The notes: generated by a model not told the origin, from the sequence alone. A stretch of DNA of 64,000 nucleotides from Sceloporus undulatus (GCF_019175285.1 NC_056522.1:67970089-68034088), one strand, 5' to 3'. Positions 45,529 through 56,160 are shown, counted from the first letter of the stretch. Numbers and translations: made by a program.

Positions 45529-45973
45529 CAGGGTGGCCAGACGTCCTCACTGCAAAGGAGGACAAGGCACCGCAAAATGGAGGACATTCCAGGAAAAATG
45601 CAGGACAGTGACCACATAGAAAGCTCAAAACACACTCATATATACTGTGTATCACACACACACACAGTATGCATGTATGTATGTATGTATATAATGGGTG
45701 TGTGTATGTGTATAATATGCATGCTTCTTAGTCAAGCTCAAAGTGGAGGACACCAGATGTCTTCGCTGCAAAGGAGGACAAGGCACTGCAAAATGGAGGA
45801 CATTCCAGGGGAAAGTGGAGGGCATTTGCCACATAAAAGCTCAAAACACTCATATATGATACAAAGTCATGCTTCTTAGACTTGAAATGGAGGATGTTTT
45901 GGCATTCTTCCTGGACAGACTGTTGGAAATGGAGGACAGGTCCTGGAAAAGGAGGATGTGTTTGGTCACCCTG
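45529..45973. mobile_element. hAT-like element with CAGGGTGRCCA ends
   Basis: Ends CAGGGTGGCCAGACGTCC and GTTTGGTCACCCTG. It holds two ~105-bp repeats (45533-45640, 45752-45862) with AAGGAGGACAAGGCAC and AAAATGGAGGACATTCCAGG, separated by ACAC and ATGT microsatellites. The flanks are both purine-rich, so the 8-bp duplication is unclear. Fragments occur at 3246 and 44002. Confidence 0.65.
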
Positions 45974-46043
45974 AGGAGGTGGCCGCCCTGCCATGTTTCC
46001 TTCTCCTTTCCTCTCTTGCAGTCTCAGCCCCTCTCCCTTGCTC

Positions 46044-46252
46044 TAGAATAATAATGATTATGGCGACCCTAAGGCGAGCCTATCATAGGGCTTTCTTGGC
46101 ATGTTTCTTCAGAGAGGGTTTGCCATGGCCATCTTCTGAGGCTGAGAGAGTGTGACTTGCCAGGGTCACCCAGTGGGTCCCTCCCCTCTCCATGCTGGAG
46201 TGGGGAATCAAACCCGGATCTCCAGAGTCATAGTCCAAGCTGCTGCTGTGCA
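46044..46252 (-). mobile_element. ACA/Squam-type SINE
   Basis: ATGGCGACCCTAAGGCGAGC, CTATCATAGGGCTTTCTTGG, GAGGCTGAGAGAGTGTGACT and GGAATCAAACCCGGATCTCC. Well preserved, including the B box. Confidence 0.9.
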
Positions 46253-46325
46253 TGGATGTTCTTTTATCATACCAAATCCATTAAATAAGAGATACCTACC
46301 ATGGCGCCAACCATAATGTACCAAA

Positions 46326-46450
46326 TACATGCTGCACTTTGAAAGCTTGCCACATGTGTTTTCTGCATTGGCCAATCAAGATATCACTGTTTTGTGGAAT
46401 TGGGATATTACTGTACTTTGCTACATGACCAACACAGCTACCCCTGGATA
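46326..46450 (+). mobile_element. Retroelement terminal-repeat fragment, second hammerhead-like family
   Basis: CTTTGAAAGCTTGCCACATG, TTTTGTGGAATTGGGATATT and ATGACCAACACAGCTACCCC. It shares blocks with 30490-30622 and 31280-31348. Confidence 0.45.
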
Positions 46451-46469
46451 GGTACTCTTTTACCAATCA

Positions 46470-47830
46470 ATAGATTATTACAGTCATGGACCAGCATAAC
46501 CAAAGGTAACAGATTTTACCAGAAAGTATATAGGATATATGAGTCATATAAAACAGAGTGGCATAAAATGCAATACAGTAAATACTTTAAAGTATTATTT
46601 TATCATATTTGAGGTACAGTAGTTGCTTCAGACAGTAGATTTCATTGCTGTGCCTTGTTGCTTTTGATGGGGTTAGTGGTGGTGGCCAGGAGGAGGAGGA
46701 GGAGGAGGAAAAGGACATGTTCTAATGTGGCAGCCTTTAGGGCAGGTGGTAACTTTTGTATGTCTGTGTGTGTTAGTGTGCAAGGAAGGAATAACCAAAT
46801 TGCTTGTTTCTACAGCCACTGAAGGGTTCTGCCCCCCCCCCGCACACTTATCAGACTGTGCTCACTGCTGTCACATCCTCATAGAAAGGTTCTAGCCCCC
46901 ACCACCTTGTTTGCTGCTGGCTCTGCGTTATTATCTCCCATACATTACTAGCTTTGATGAATACAGTACTTGCCAGGAGGCTGATGCTCTGGGCTGGAAT
47001 GAACTCCCCCGCGTCTGTCTCTGAGCATCAGACAGGCTCCAGGAGGGTGGAGAAAAGGCATTGATAGTAATTAGCCATAGCAGTACCCAAGTCGTGCACA
47101 GAGGGAAAACAACACATTATAGTGCTGGGCATGAGTCTCATTATCACAGCAGCAGAATGCAGTTGCAACGTGAAGGAGAGGACCTCATTATTGTTGGCAG
47201 AGGACAAACAGGCTCTGCTGGAAACCTTGATTATGAAGTGTTTTTCTGTTTCCTTTTTTTCCTGAGCAGCCATGGACAACTTCCTCATGTTGTTTCCGAT
47301 TGCCACTGTCACTTGTTATCCTTCACGTTATATTTATACTGCAGCAAACTTGGAGTCTCAGCAGGCCAAGAAATTCACTTGGGGGAGCCCAAATTGATGT
47401 GACGTAATGGTTTGAGTCAGGAGAGCTTACTTTGGCTCTGGAACACAGATGAGTCAGAGGGATTGAGGAAATCTCCAATTATGATTAGGGTCTTCAAGGG
47501 AAGCAGACAATGTTTGACACTGCAAAGGTGTCCCTCAGTGCTGGGTACCATCAACATATTGACTGGGAATGGTGCTCGCAGGCTCTTATTTTCTCAAAGC
47601 ATCAAACAGGCCAGAAGGCCCTTTTGCTTCTTTTGTACTTGGGGAATTGTGATCCCTTTTATAACTCAGTGCAATCCTAAACATGTTTACTCAGATGTAA
47701 TATCAAGTTTACTAGGATTTATTTTCACATAACTGTGTTTAGGATTGTAGACTTATAGTGTTATTCTCGGGATCTAATGGTGATCTCTTTCATTATTTGT
47801 GTAATATAGAAAGAAAAATGTAGGCTAATT
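46470..47830. other. Presumed intron, unassigned
   Basis: (GGA)n at about 46690. An exon-like acceptor (pyrimidine tract then CAG|CCATGG) at 47255-47275 opens a frame of 42 codons with no donor and no known domain. Nothing else recognised. Confidence 0.35.
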
Positions 47831-47837
47831 TTTAAAA

Positions 47838-49035
47838 AATGTCATTGCAGCAAGGGAGGTTTTCATCTTGCCTAAAGAAGGCTCGGGTGAGGCCGTTATT
47901 GGAAAAGGCCTTCCTGGATCCCACCATTCTGAATAATTATCAGTCAGCCTTTACTATTCCATTTTGGGGCAAGAAACTGGAGCATGTCCAAAGGAGAGTG
48001 ACTAAAATGGTGAAGGGTCTGGAAACCATGTCCTGTGAGGAACGACTTAGGGAGCTGGGGATGTTCAGCCTGGAGAAGAGAAGGTTAAGAGGTGATATGA
48101 TAGCCTTGTTTAAATATTTGAAGGGATGTCATATTGAGGAGGGAGCAAGCTTGTTTTCTGCTGCTCCAGAGACTAGGACACGGAGCAATGGATGCAGGCT
48201 ACAGGAAAAGAGATTCCACCTCAACATTAGGAAGAACTTCCTGACAGTAAGGGCTGCTCGACAATGGAACAAACTCCCTCGGAGTGTAGTGGAATCTCCC
48301 TCCTTGGAGGTCTTTAAACAGAGGCTGGATGGCCATCTGTTGGGGATGCTTTGATTTGGATTTCCTGCATGGCAGGGGGTTGGACTGGATGGCTCTTGTG
48401 GTCTCTTCCAACTCTATTATTCTATGATTCTATATGGTGGTTTTCCATATTCAAGGGTTTTAGGATGAGACTGATTATCTTGATCTATTGCAATCCAGCT
48501 TCAGGCCTGGTTATGGGACAGAGACAGCTTTGGTTACCTTGATGGATGACCTGTGTTCTTGATAATTCTGTAGGACCTCTTAGCAGCTTTTGATACCATT
48601 GACCATGGTATCTGGGCTGCCTCTCTGAGATGGGACTTAGGGGCACTGTTCTACAGTTGTTCCAGCCTTTTTTGGAGCGTCAAACTCAGAAGCTGGTGCT
48701 GGGGAACTCCTGTTTGACTCCCTGGCCGTTGGCCTGCTGGGTCCCTGAGGGTTCTGTGTTGTTCCTCATGCTGTTTAATCTATATGAAACTGCTGGGAGA
48801 ACTCACCAATACTTATGCAGATGACACCCAACTCTTTGTTTCCTTCCCAAGGAAGCTATCTCTGTACTGTGTCAATATATGCTGTTAGTAATGGACTGGA
48901 TGAGGGCAGACAAAATGAAAACTTAATCCAGACAAAACAGAGGCGCTCTTGGTTAGTCAAAAGACAGATCAGGGAATAAGGACTCTGCCATCCCTGGATG
49001 GGTTACACCCTCTCTGACATGTCAATCTCGCAGCT
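47838..49035 (+). mobile_element. L2-like LINE fragment, split by a CR1
   Basis: The left part (47838-47966) encodes KARVRPLLEKAFLDPT and NNYQSAF, the RT N-terminal block. The right part (48436 on) encodes, across shifts, DYLDLLQSSFRPGYGTETA, LLAAFDTIDH, VPEGSVLFLMLFNLY and YADDTQLF. Same family as the LINE at 24.6-27.4 kb. Several shifts and deletions. Confidence 0.8.
47967..48435 (+). mobile_element. CR1 LINE 3' end, intact terminus
   Basis: One frame runs from LEHVQRRVTKMVKGLETMSC through RLRELGMFSLEKRRLRGDMI, RKNFLTVRAARQWNKLPRSV and EVFKQRLDGHLLGML, the CR1 ORF2 C-terminus. The 3' UTR ends TTCTATGATTCTATA, the characteristic ATTCTATG end of CR1. No internal stop in this segment, so it is the youngest CR1 here. 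Confidence 0.93.
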
Positions 49036-49059
49036 TGGGTGTTCTCTTGGGGTTCATTC

Positions 49060-49690
49060 AGATGTCTTTTTTAAACTGGAACGATGCAAATAACCTCACT
49101 CACACATTCCGGGTTTATTATGCACACTATTCTCCTCAAACTGCATTTCTGTGAATTCGATTGCTCACACATGCAGGCACCCTTCCCTTTTCCTCACACC
49201 CACCAGCACTACTTGGCTGGGCAAAGGCTCCTCTTCCTGCCACTTGAGGGGATTGGAATCCCTTTTTCACTCCCCTGCTTTCCTCCACTCTTTCCCTTTT
49301 TTCTCCCCAGCGGTGGCTGTTCCACTGGGGAAGGGGCGGCACTTTCTCAACCTCAAGGCCGTCAACAGTGCAAATGTATTGGCTTTCAAGGCATGCAGAG
49401 TTTTATCCCAAGTCTATTCGGGTCTATTCGCATTGGTTATTCACACTGCCAACTATGCAGTTTTTTTTTTTTAAGTTGGAAAATACCCAATATCGATCCC
49501 GGGGAAAGTGGTTTGTTTGTTTTTGGTAGACCACCCCAACTTAATTGGGTGCATTCAAGATGCATGTGAACAACAAAGGTTCAACCTGGATTCATCCTGG
49601 ATTATTTTCCCTGTCTAAATAACTCCTCAGACGAAACTCTCAGCCTGAATGTCTAGGTTTCAGCAATGGCCGGGAGTGCATTTCCACAGC
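49060..49690. other. Unassigned, possibly a worn DNA element
   Basis: GTTCATTCAGATGTC and later GGTGCATTCAAGATGCATG flank a GC-rich middle. I could not establish terminal repeats. A 161-residue frame here has no known domain. Confidence 0.3.
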
Positions 49691-49699
49691 TAAAATTAG

Positions 49700-51892
49700 T
49701 GTTCCAGTTGTAGGCCTCAGCCCTGGATCACTCCCATTGTTAGATTTCTCCGGTCTTGCTCCCGAGCAGCCGAACGTCTCTGGAGAAAGTCCAGGGAGTG
49801 GGTCGACTTTATCCATTTTAAGTTCGTTCTTTTATCCTTTTCACGCGCCCTGTCGATGGCAAAACAAGACTACTTCAAATTATTGATCTGCGCCAACGAG
49901 AGGCGCCCGCAGCGCTTGTTCTCCTGTTTCAACACACTGTTAAAACCCTCTCCTCCCTCCGTCTCTCCATTATTTTCTCCCTCCGACTTCGCCAATTACT
50001 TCATTACAAAGATCACCACCATTCGTTCTGAGTTAACTCCTCATGATTTGGCTCCCACCATTAATCTCCTCACCCCTCCTCCTAATAAACTCTCTGTGTT
50101 CCCTCCTGTTTCTTTGGAAGAACTCTCTTCGCTGTTGAACTCATCCAAACCCACCACCTGCTCTCTTGACCCACTTCCTTCTCGTCTTCTAATCTCTATA
50201 GCCCCCTCTTTGTTACCCTCCCTCCTCTATATCTTTAATCTCTCTCTCTCTTCGGGTTCCTTCCCCTCAGTCTTCAAACATGCCATAGTTTCCCCTATCC
50301 TGAAAAAAACCTCTCTCGACCCCTCTTCCTTGGCTAGCTATCGTCCAATCTCTCTTCTTCCTTTTCTCTCTAAGGTGTTGGAACGAGTTGTCTATTCACA
50401 CTGTCTTGAGTTTCTTGAAACTAACTCCATTCTGGATCCCTTCCAGTCTGGTTTTCACCCACAGCACTCCACAGAGACGGCCCTTACTAAGATCTCAAAT
50501 GATCTTTTGCGGGCCAAGGCAAATGGCCTTTATTCTATCCTTGTCCTATTCAATCTGTCTGTGGCCTTCGACACCGTGGACCACTGTCTCCTAATAGATG
50601 TACTCTCTGACCTTGGTCTCTCGGGCCTTGTTCTCAATTGGTTCACATCTTACTTGCCAGATCAATCTTTTTTCAGTGGTCTCGGGTGGTCAGACCTCGT
50701 CTTCTGTCCTCTTATCTGTTGGAGTTCCTCAGGGCTCTGTTTTGGGTCCCCTTCTGTTCTCTTTATACACACTCTCCTTGGCAAACTTATCAGTTCTTTT
50801 GGTTTCTCCTACCATCTGTACGCCGATGATACCCAACTGTACCTTTCCACCCCTAATCTTTCGCCAGAGCTAGAGCAGCAAGTGTCATCCTGTTTAACAG
50901 CTGTCTCCCACTGGATGCACCATCGGCGTCTGAAGCTCAATATGTCCAAGACCGAGCTTCTTGTTTTCCCTCCTAAGCCCACCCTTCACTACTCCTTTTC
51001 TATTTCTGTCAATAACATCTCTATTCAGCTGGTCCAGGAAGCCCGCAGTCTTGGTTTCATCTTTGACTCCTCTTTGTCATTTATCCCTCAGATCCAGACT
51101 ACAGCCAAAGTCTGCAGATTTTTTCTCTACAGTATCGCCAAAATCCGTCCATATCTCTCAGCTTCTACCGCAAAAACACTGGTCCATGCCCTAGTGGTCT
51201 CATGACTAGACTGCTGTAACCTCCTCTTGGCAGGGCTTCCCCTCTCTCATCTCCACCCATTAATTTCTGTTCAGCATTCAGCTGCACGCATTATTTCACT
51301 CGCTCGCTGTTATGATCATGTCTCCCCTCTCTTGTCCTCCCTTCACTGGCTCCCTTTTCCTTTCCGCATCAGGTACAAACTTTTGCTACTCACCTTTAAA
51401 GCCCTGCATGGGCTGGCCCCTCTTTATTTAACCGATCTTCTCTCTCCGACCATCCCTACTCGCACTCTCCGCTCTGGTAACCAAAGTCTCCTCTTTCAAC
51501 CCAGGATCTCCTCTGCCCCGTCCCGGATCCGTCCCTTCTCTCTTGCTGCCCCTCATTCCTGGAACCTTCTTCCTCTGCATGCACGGCTCATCATTTCCCT
51601 AACCAGCTTTAAGGCTGAGCTGAAAACCATATTGTTTAGGGAAGCATTCTCAGGGAATTTGTGATTGTCATCTGGCTGTGTGACAATATTTGATGTGATG
51701 TGACTTGTTTGATATTTGATGTTTTTAATTTGTTTTTTCTGTTCTATATGGTAATTTTATCTATTCCTCTTTTAATTGTTATTATTTTAGAATGTACGCC
51801 TTGGGCAGGCTTTTATATTCTCTTTAATTTTACCGACTTTGTACAGCGCTGTGTATAATTACAGCGCTTTAGAAATAAAGTTTAATAATAAT
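49700..51892 (+). mobile_element. L2 LINE, best preserved ORF2 C-terminal two thirds plus 3' UTR
   Basis: From about 49757 the frame reads SRAAERLWRKSREW, then [69 protein letters not shown] (near 50815) and RRLKLNMSKTELL. The segment with [18 protein letters not shown] is in another frame, so two compensating shifts lie between about 50660 and 50800. One stop (51203-51205) splits VS and LDCCNLLLAGLP. The end is FKAELKTILFREAFSGNL. The 3' UTR closes with TACAGCGCTTTAGAAATAAA and (TAA)n. The endonuclease is missing through 5' truncation. Confidence 0.93.
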
Positions 51893-52183
51893 AATTGTAC
51901 CTGTTCCTTGAGACGTCAGATCTGGTTCGGTAACATGTGCTTTGATTACATTTCATTTGGACTACTGGAACCCACTCTATGTGAGGATGTCTTTCAAAAC
52001 TGTTTGGAAACTTCAGCAAGTTCAAAATGGTTGCCAGAATGCTGACCTGGGCCAGTTACAGAGAGCATACAACTCCCTTGTTGAAACAGCTTCACTGGCT
52101 ACCAGTTTGTTTCTGGGCACAATTCAAAGTGGTGGTCATGACCAAAAAAGCCCTATATGGCTTAGGTCCAGAGTATTTGGGAG

Positions 52184-52406
52184 ACAGGCCAAAATAAAGC
52201 TGCTTCAAGTCACTTTGGAGGTATGGTGTTCCAATGATGCATGTGTCCTAAGAGTCTGGAAGCCACACCAAAGCTGCACTCCAGTCCTTAGGACTGGGGC
52301 GTGGCTTTGGTGCAGCTTCTGAACTCTTAGGACGCATGCATCATTGAAACACCATACCTCCAAAGTGACTTGAAGCAGCTTTATTTTGGCCTGTCTGTAT
52401 CAGGCC
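52184..52406. mobile_element. Palindromic MITE, family B, copy 5, inserted in LINE
   Basis: Left end shortened (ACAGGCCAAAATAAAGC). The right end GGCCTGTCTGTATCAGGCC is complete. The LINE reading frame GLGPEYLGD / CISPYEPAR resumes across it. Confidence 0.85.
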
Positions 52407-52702
52407 TGTATTTCCCCATATGAACCTGCTAGAGCCCTAAGATGTTCAGGAGAAGGCTTCTCTCGGTCCTGACATCATCACTGTCTTGCTTGGTAAGGAC
52501 ATGATAGAGAGCCTTCTCTGTGGCTGCTCCCAACCTCTAGAACTCCCTTAAACAAAAAGCTTGCCTGGCCTCCTCCCTGCTTTCCATTTCAGGCAAAACC
52601 CTTTTTGCTTAAGCAAACTTTTAATATAGAACTATGCAAGGGAGGGGTTTTTGTATTTTGTTAATTAATTTTTTTAACTTTCATATATTAAAAAGTATAC
52701 TG

Positions 52703-52892
52703 AAGTCGAAGGCTTTCATGCCCGGCATCCATAGTTTTTTGTGGGTTTTTCAGGCTATGTGGCCATGTTCTAGAAGAGTTTCTTCCTGACGTTTCGCCAG
52801 CCACAGATGCCAGCCACAGATGCTGGCAAAACGTCAGGAAGAAACTCTTCTAGAACATGGCCACATAGCCTGAAAAACCCATAAAAAACTAA
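52703..52892. mobile_element. Foldback retroposon with 13-bp target duplication
   Basis: AAAAAGTATACTG occurs at 52690-52702 and 52893-52905. The 190-bp insert starts AAGTCGAAGGCTTTCATG and is a palindrome: TTTTTCAGGCTATGTGGCC, CTTCCTGACGTTTCGCCAGC against GCTGGCAAAACGTCAGGAAG. It ends A-rich. The long duplication and A-rich end indicate target-primed retroposition and not cut-and-paste. The centre resembles stem II plus GAAAC/GTC of hammerhead-bearing elements, but the CTGANGA box is absent in this copy. Confidence 0.75.
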
Positions 52893-52997
52893 AAAAAGTA
52901 TACTGTTTTAATTTGCATTTTTAATTGTTTTAAAAATTGCATTACTAGATTTTAGTTGATTTCCTTCCTTGGGTCTCTCTCCGTGAGAAAAGTGTCT

Positions 52998-53017
52998 AGA
53001 TAGATAGATAGATACGG

Positions 53018-53067
<50 letters not shown>

Positions 53068-53080
53068 TGGTAGATAGACC
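52998..53080. repeat. (GATA)n microsatellite
   Basis: About 19 units with two GGTA interruptions; tail of the adjacent LINE. Confidence 0.95.
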
Positions 53081-53195
53081 TGAAGGAGATATACTAATCT
53101 TACAGAAGCTGCAATGATGGGCTATCCTTGTGCTTTTTGTTTTTGTCAGATTTTATGTATTTGTATTAATTATTTTTTCCTGTCCACGGCTCTTA

Positions 53196-53402
53196 GATCC
53201 ACAACACACAGCAGAAATAATTCAGTTTGAGACCACTTTAACTACACTGGCTCAATGTTAGGGAGTTATGGGATCAGTAGTCTTGTGAGACATTTAGAGC
53301 TCTGGTGCCACAATGAACTACAATTCCCAGGATTCCCTAGCACTGAGCCAGGGCAGCTAAAGCGGTCTCAGATTAAATTATTTCTGCTGTTTGTTTTGGA
53401 CC
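53196..53402. mobile_element. Palindromic MITE, family D, copy 6
   Basis: GATCCACAACACACAGCAG start and GCTGTTTGTTTTGGACC end between TTA copies (53193-53195, 53403-53405). Confidence 0.88.
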
Positions 53403-53405
53403 TTA

Positions 53406-54847
53406 GTTAAATGAATCTGAATGACAGAAACTTGTAACAGGCTAAGTGGGGATCTGATCTGAACCTGTTTTCTTATACCCAAATTTAAAATTCCATCCTT
53501 TGCATCATTCTTCCTCTTGAGCTTGTTTTTAATAGGAACTTGGAATACTTGAGTCATATTGTCACTTTGATGATATTTGATGTTGTATGAAAAATGCATC
53601 CAGTAATTTGAGATCATTTGAACAGGATAATGCATCAGTTAGCTAAGCTCTGGTATTTATCTTTCTTTCAATAAAGTACATTCAATTGCCATTTCTTCTG
53701 TCAAATAAGCACAGTAGAGAGTAGTTTTGTGTTTATCATCTGTTATTATATTTTCTGAACACATAATTCCTGTCTAATTTGCTAAAGCTTCTGAAACTGG
53801 TAGGTTCTATGTATACATAAAAGTATACAGGAATCGTGCTCTAAATAGTTGTCAAACATTGGCAGGTTTTCCCCAACTTCAATGTTTAACCTATATGAAA
53901 CTGCTGAGAGATCAGTTTTTTAATTGATGGGTTTTAAAAAAAGAAACAGTGATCACATTTGTCATGAGTTCTATTTTATAGTTATAGTACTTACGTGTCT
54001 TTTCAGTGACAGGAGGAAGGTTTTAATTGATTATTTTAATTTTTTAAAAAATTAAAGTTGCACTGGTAAATTAGTACATTATTGCAATTGTAGAAAAGCC
54101 TGGAGATGGAGGTGTCGCTAATGTTTATTGTTAAAATTCATTGTGGTGGACTTAATTTGAGGGTAGTATTTCTTGTTTGTCTTCTATGTTTCACAGATGT
54201 TTGTGTAGAACCCTGGGTGGAGCTCTTTGAACAACAGTCTCAAAGACTACAGTACTTAAAATTAATCTCAGGAATTTCCATTGCATCCTGGTCTCTAGAA
54301 ATATGTGGAAATTTTTTCATCTAACTTGGAATATAAATTAATATCTAAAAGTCTACTTTTAAAGGAACACAATGTGAATTTAACAGGAAAGGTCAGCTAG
54401 AATCTGGTTTAAGTAACATGTATAAGTTCAGTACTTAGTTCTGTGCAGCATTCTATTTGTATTTTATGCCTAACAGGAAAAAGTAGTAGAATTACATTTT
54501 ATTGCTTCCTCATTGTACCAAAATATCTTGAGACTAGCATATATACTTGCCTATACATCAGCCTCATGTATATATAAGTCAAGGGCAGGTTTCAGGGCAA
54601 AAATTTTGGATTTTAATATGACCTAAAGATAAGTTGAGGGTAAAAGTTAGGGGCACATAACAAAGGATCGAAAGGATGAAGCAAAGAAAAACAATGCTGA
54701 AGAACTTACAAGATTCCAGCAGGCATAACTGTTTGTGTTCACACTAAAGGACAAATGGATGAGGAGGGGAGAGGGTCAGTGCTACCAGGACAGATTACAC
54801 TCTTGCCTTTCATCAGGGGATGGTTCCTTTTTAAATAAGAGTTAAAA
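53406..54847. other. Presumed intron, mostly unassigned
   Basis: An exon-like block at 54165-54324 (acceptor TTTCACAG) is better explained as a worn family D MITE: CTACAGTACTT, AATCTCAGGAATTTCCATTG. Confidence 0.4.
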
Positions 54848-54980
54848 TACAGTGGGCCCTTGGTAACCACTGGGTTTGGTTCTAGGATGCCCCATGGATC
54901 CCAAAATCTGTGGATTTTCGAGTCCCATTAAATACAGTTGATATAAAATGGCAAAATCAAGGTTTGTTGTTTGGAATTTA

Positions 54981-55519
54981 CTGTTGTCCCTCCATATTCG
55001 TTAGGGTTAGGGGAACAAGACCCCCATGAATATGGAAAAACCGCAAATAACAAAAACACTGTTTTTACCTGAGAGGACACCTCTCTAGGAATCTCTAGGT
55101 CCTCCAGTGCAACTCTGTGGTCAATGTCCAACATACACTGACCATAGAATGGCACTGGAGTAGCTACAAATGGTCTTTCAGTGCAACCTTTAGTTAAAGT
55201 TGACCACAGAGTTGCACTGGAGGACCTAGACCAGCGGTTCCCAACATGTGGGTTGGGACCCCTTTGGGGGTCGAATGACCCTTTCATGGGGGGTCGCCTA
55301 AGACCATTGGAAAACACCTATTTAATTACAGTTATGAAGTAGCAACGAACATAATCTCATGGGTTTGGGTCACCACAACATGAGGAACTGTATTAAAGGG
55401 TCACGGCATTAGGAAGGTTGGGAACCACTGACCTAGACAGTCCTACAGAGAACATATAATGAAATCCGTGAATAATCAAATCCGCAAATATCACAGCCGC
55501 AAATATGGAGGGATGACTG
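54981..55519. mobile_element. Tigger-like MITE (GAATATGG subfamily), middle element of the nest
   Basis: CTGTTGTCCCTCCATATTC start after TA (54979-54980). The end is AATATGGAGGGATGACTG. The interior has CCTAGAC and GTTGACCACAGAGTTG blocks also seen at 44.73 kb and 55.7 kb. (TG)n at 55518-55539 has replaced the right flank. Confidence 0.85.
55232..55430. mobile_element. SPIN (hAT) non-autonomous element, innermost
   Basis: Ends CAGCGGTTCCCAACATGTGG and AAGGTTGGGAACCACTG. The interior has TTTGGGGGTCGAATGACCC, GGGGGTCGCCTAAGACCATT, GTTATGAAGTAGCAACGAAC and GGGTCACGGCATTAGGAAGG. A perfect 8-bp duplication, ACCTAGAC, lies at 55224-55231 and 55431-55438. These are the SPIN ends and interior as known from Anolis, opossum, bat and others. 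No transposase. Confidence 0.95.
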
Positions 55520-55690
55520 TGTGTGTGTGTGTGTGTTAAAAAAATCAAGCTATGGATGTTTGAATTCTGGATACAAAAATCAATGGATGCATAGGGCCAG
55601 CTGTACAGTATTTACATTGACCCATGAATAAAATGAGTCAGGCTTTTTGGATCAATTTTTTGACTAAAATTTCTGGACCTATACATAGTA

Positions 55691-55990
55691 CAGTGGTCCA
55701 TCCACATTCACTGGGGTTAGGGGTAAAGGACTCCCATGAATGTGGGAAAATTGCAAATAAAAAAACACTATTCTTTTTACCTCAGAGAACACTGCTCTAG
55801 GAATCTCAGATCTTCCAGTGGAACTCTATGGTCTGCCAGAGGTTGATTATAGAATCATGTTGGAGCATCTACGAATGTCTAGAGAAGTGTTTTCTCTAGG
55901 AATGTCTAGGTTCCTCAGCAGAACTCTATGGTCAATATCTGGCAAAGTTGCGCTGTAGGACCTAGAGATTCCTAGATGAACATCTTAAAC
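55691..55990. mobile_element. Tigger-like MITE (GAATGTGG subfamily)
   Basis: CAGTGGTCCATCCACATTC start after TA. GACTCCCATGAATGTGGG, then CTCTAGGAATCTCAG and GGACCTAGAGATTCCTAG. The right terminus is missing. Confidence 0.8.
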
Positions 55991-56017
55991 AAAAACAAAA
56001 CTCAATGGGCTTTCATG

Positions 56018-56160
56018 GCTCAGACCTTGGACAAGTCACCCTCTCTCAGCCTCAGAGGAGTGCACTGGTAAGCCTCCTGTAAATCTTGCCAAGAAAACCC
56101 CATGGTAGGGTCATCATAAATCTGAGTCAGTTTGAAGGCATATAACAACAGCAATAGCAA
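56018..56160 (+). mobile_element. ACA/Squam-type SINE, 5'-truncated
   Basis: GACCTTGGACAAGTCACCCT, CTCTCAGCCTCAGAGG, AATCTTGCCAAGAAAACCCC and the tail GGCATATAACAACAGC. Confidence 0.85.

Larger units (their letters stand above)
51895..53085 (+). mobile_element. L2-like LINE 3' region with two later insertions
   Basis: Pieces encode LLKQLHWLPVCFWAQFKVVV, KKALYGLGPEYLGD, then (after the MITE) ISPYEPARALRCSGEG. The 3' UTR resumes at 52906 with GGGTCTCTCTCCGTGAGAAA and ends in (GATA)n at 52998-53080. Interrupted by a B MITE (52184-52406) and a foldback retroposon (52703-52892). Confidence 0.8.
54850..55603. mobile_element. Tigger-like MITE, family C, outer element of a three-level nest
   Basis: Ends CAGTGGGCCCTTGGTAACC and CATAGGGCCAGCTG between TA copies (54848-54849, 55604-55605). 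The left body runs to 54980 (TGGCAAAATCAAGGTTTG). The right body resumes after the TG run with TCAAGCTATGGATGTTTGAA. Confidence 0.88.

Noticed and set aside
45242-45661. 139-residue serine/phenylalanine/proline-rich frame and its plus-strand lysine-rich partner
   Set aside because: Reads through the purine tract at 45371-45527.
54165-54324. Exon-like block after a TTTCACAG acceptor
   Set aside because: Its words (CTACAGTACTT, CTCAGGAATTTCCATTG) fit a worn family D MITE, and no donor follows in a usable phase.
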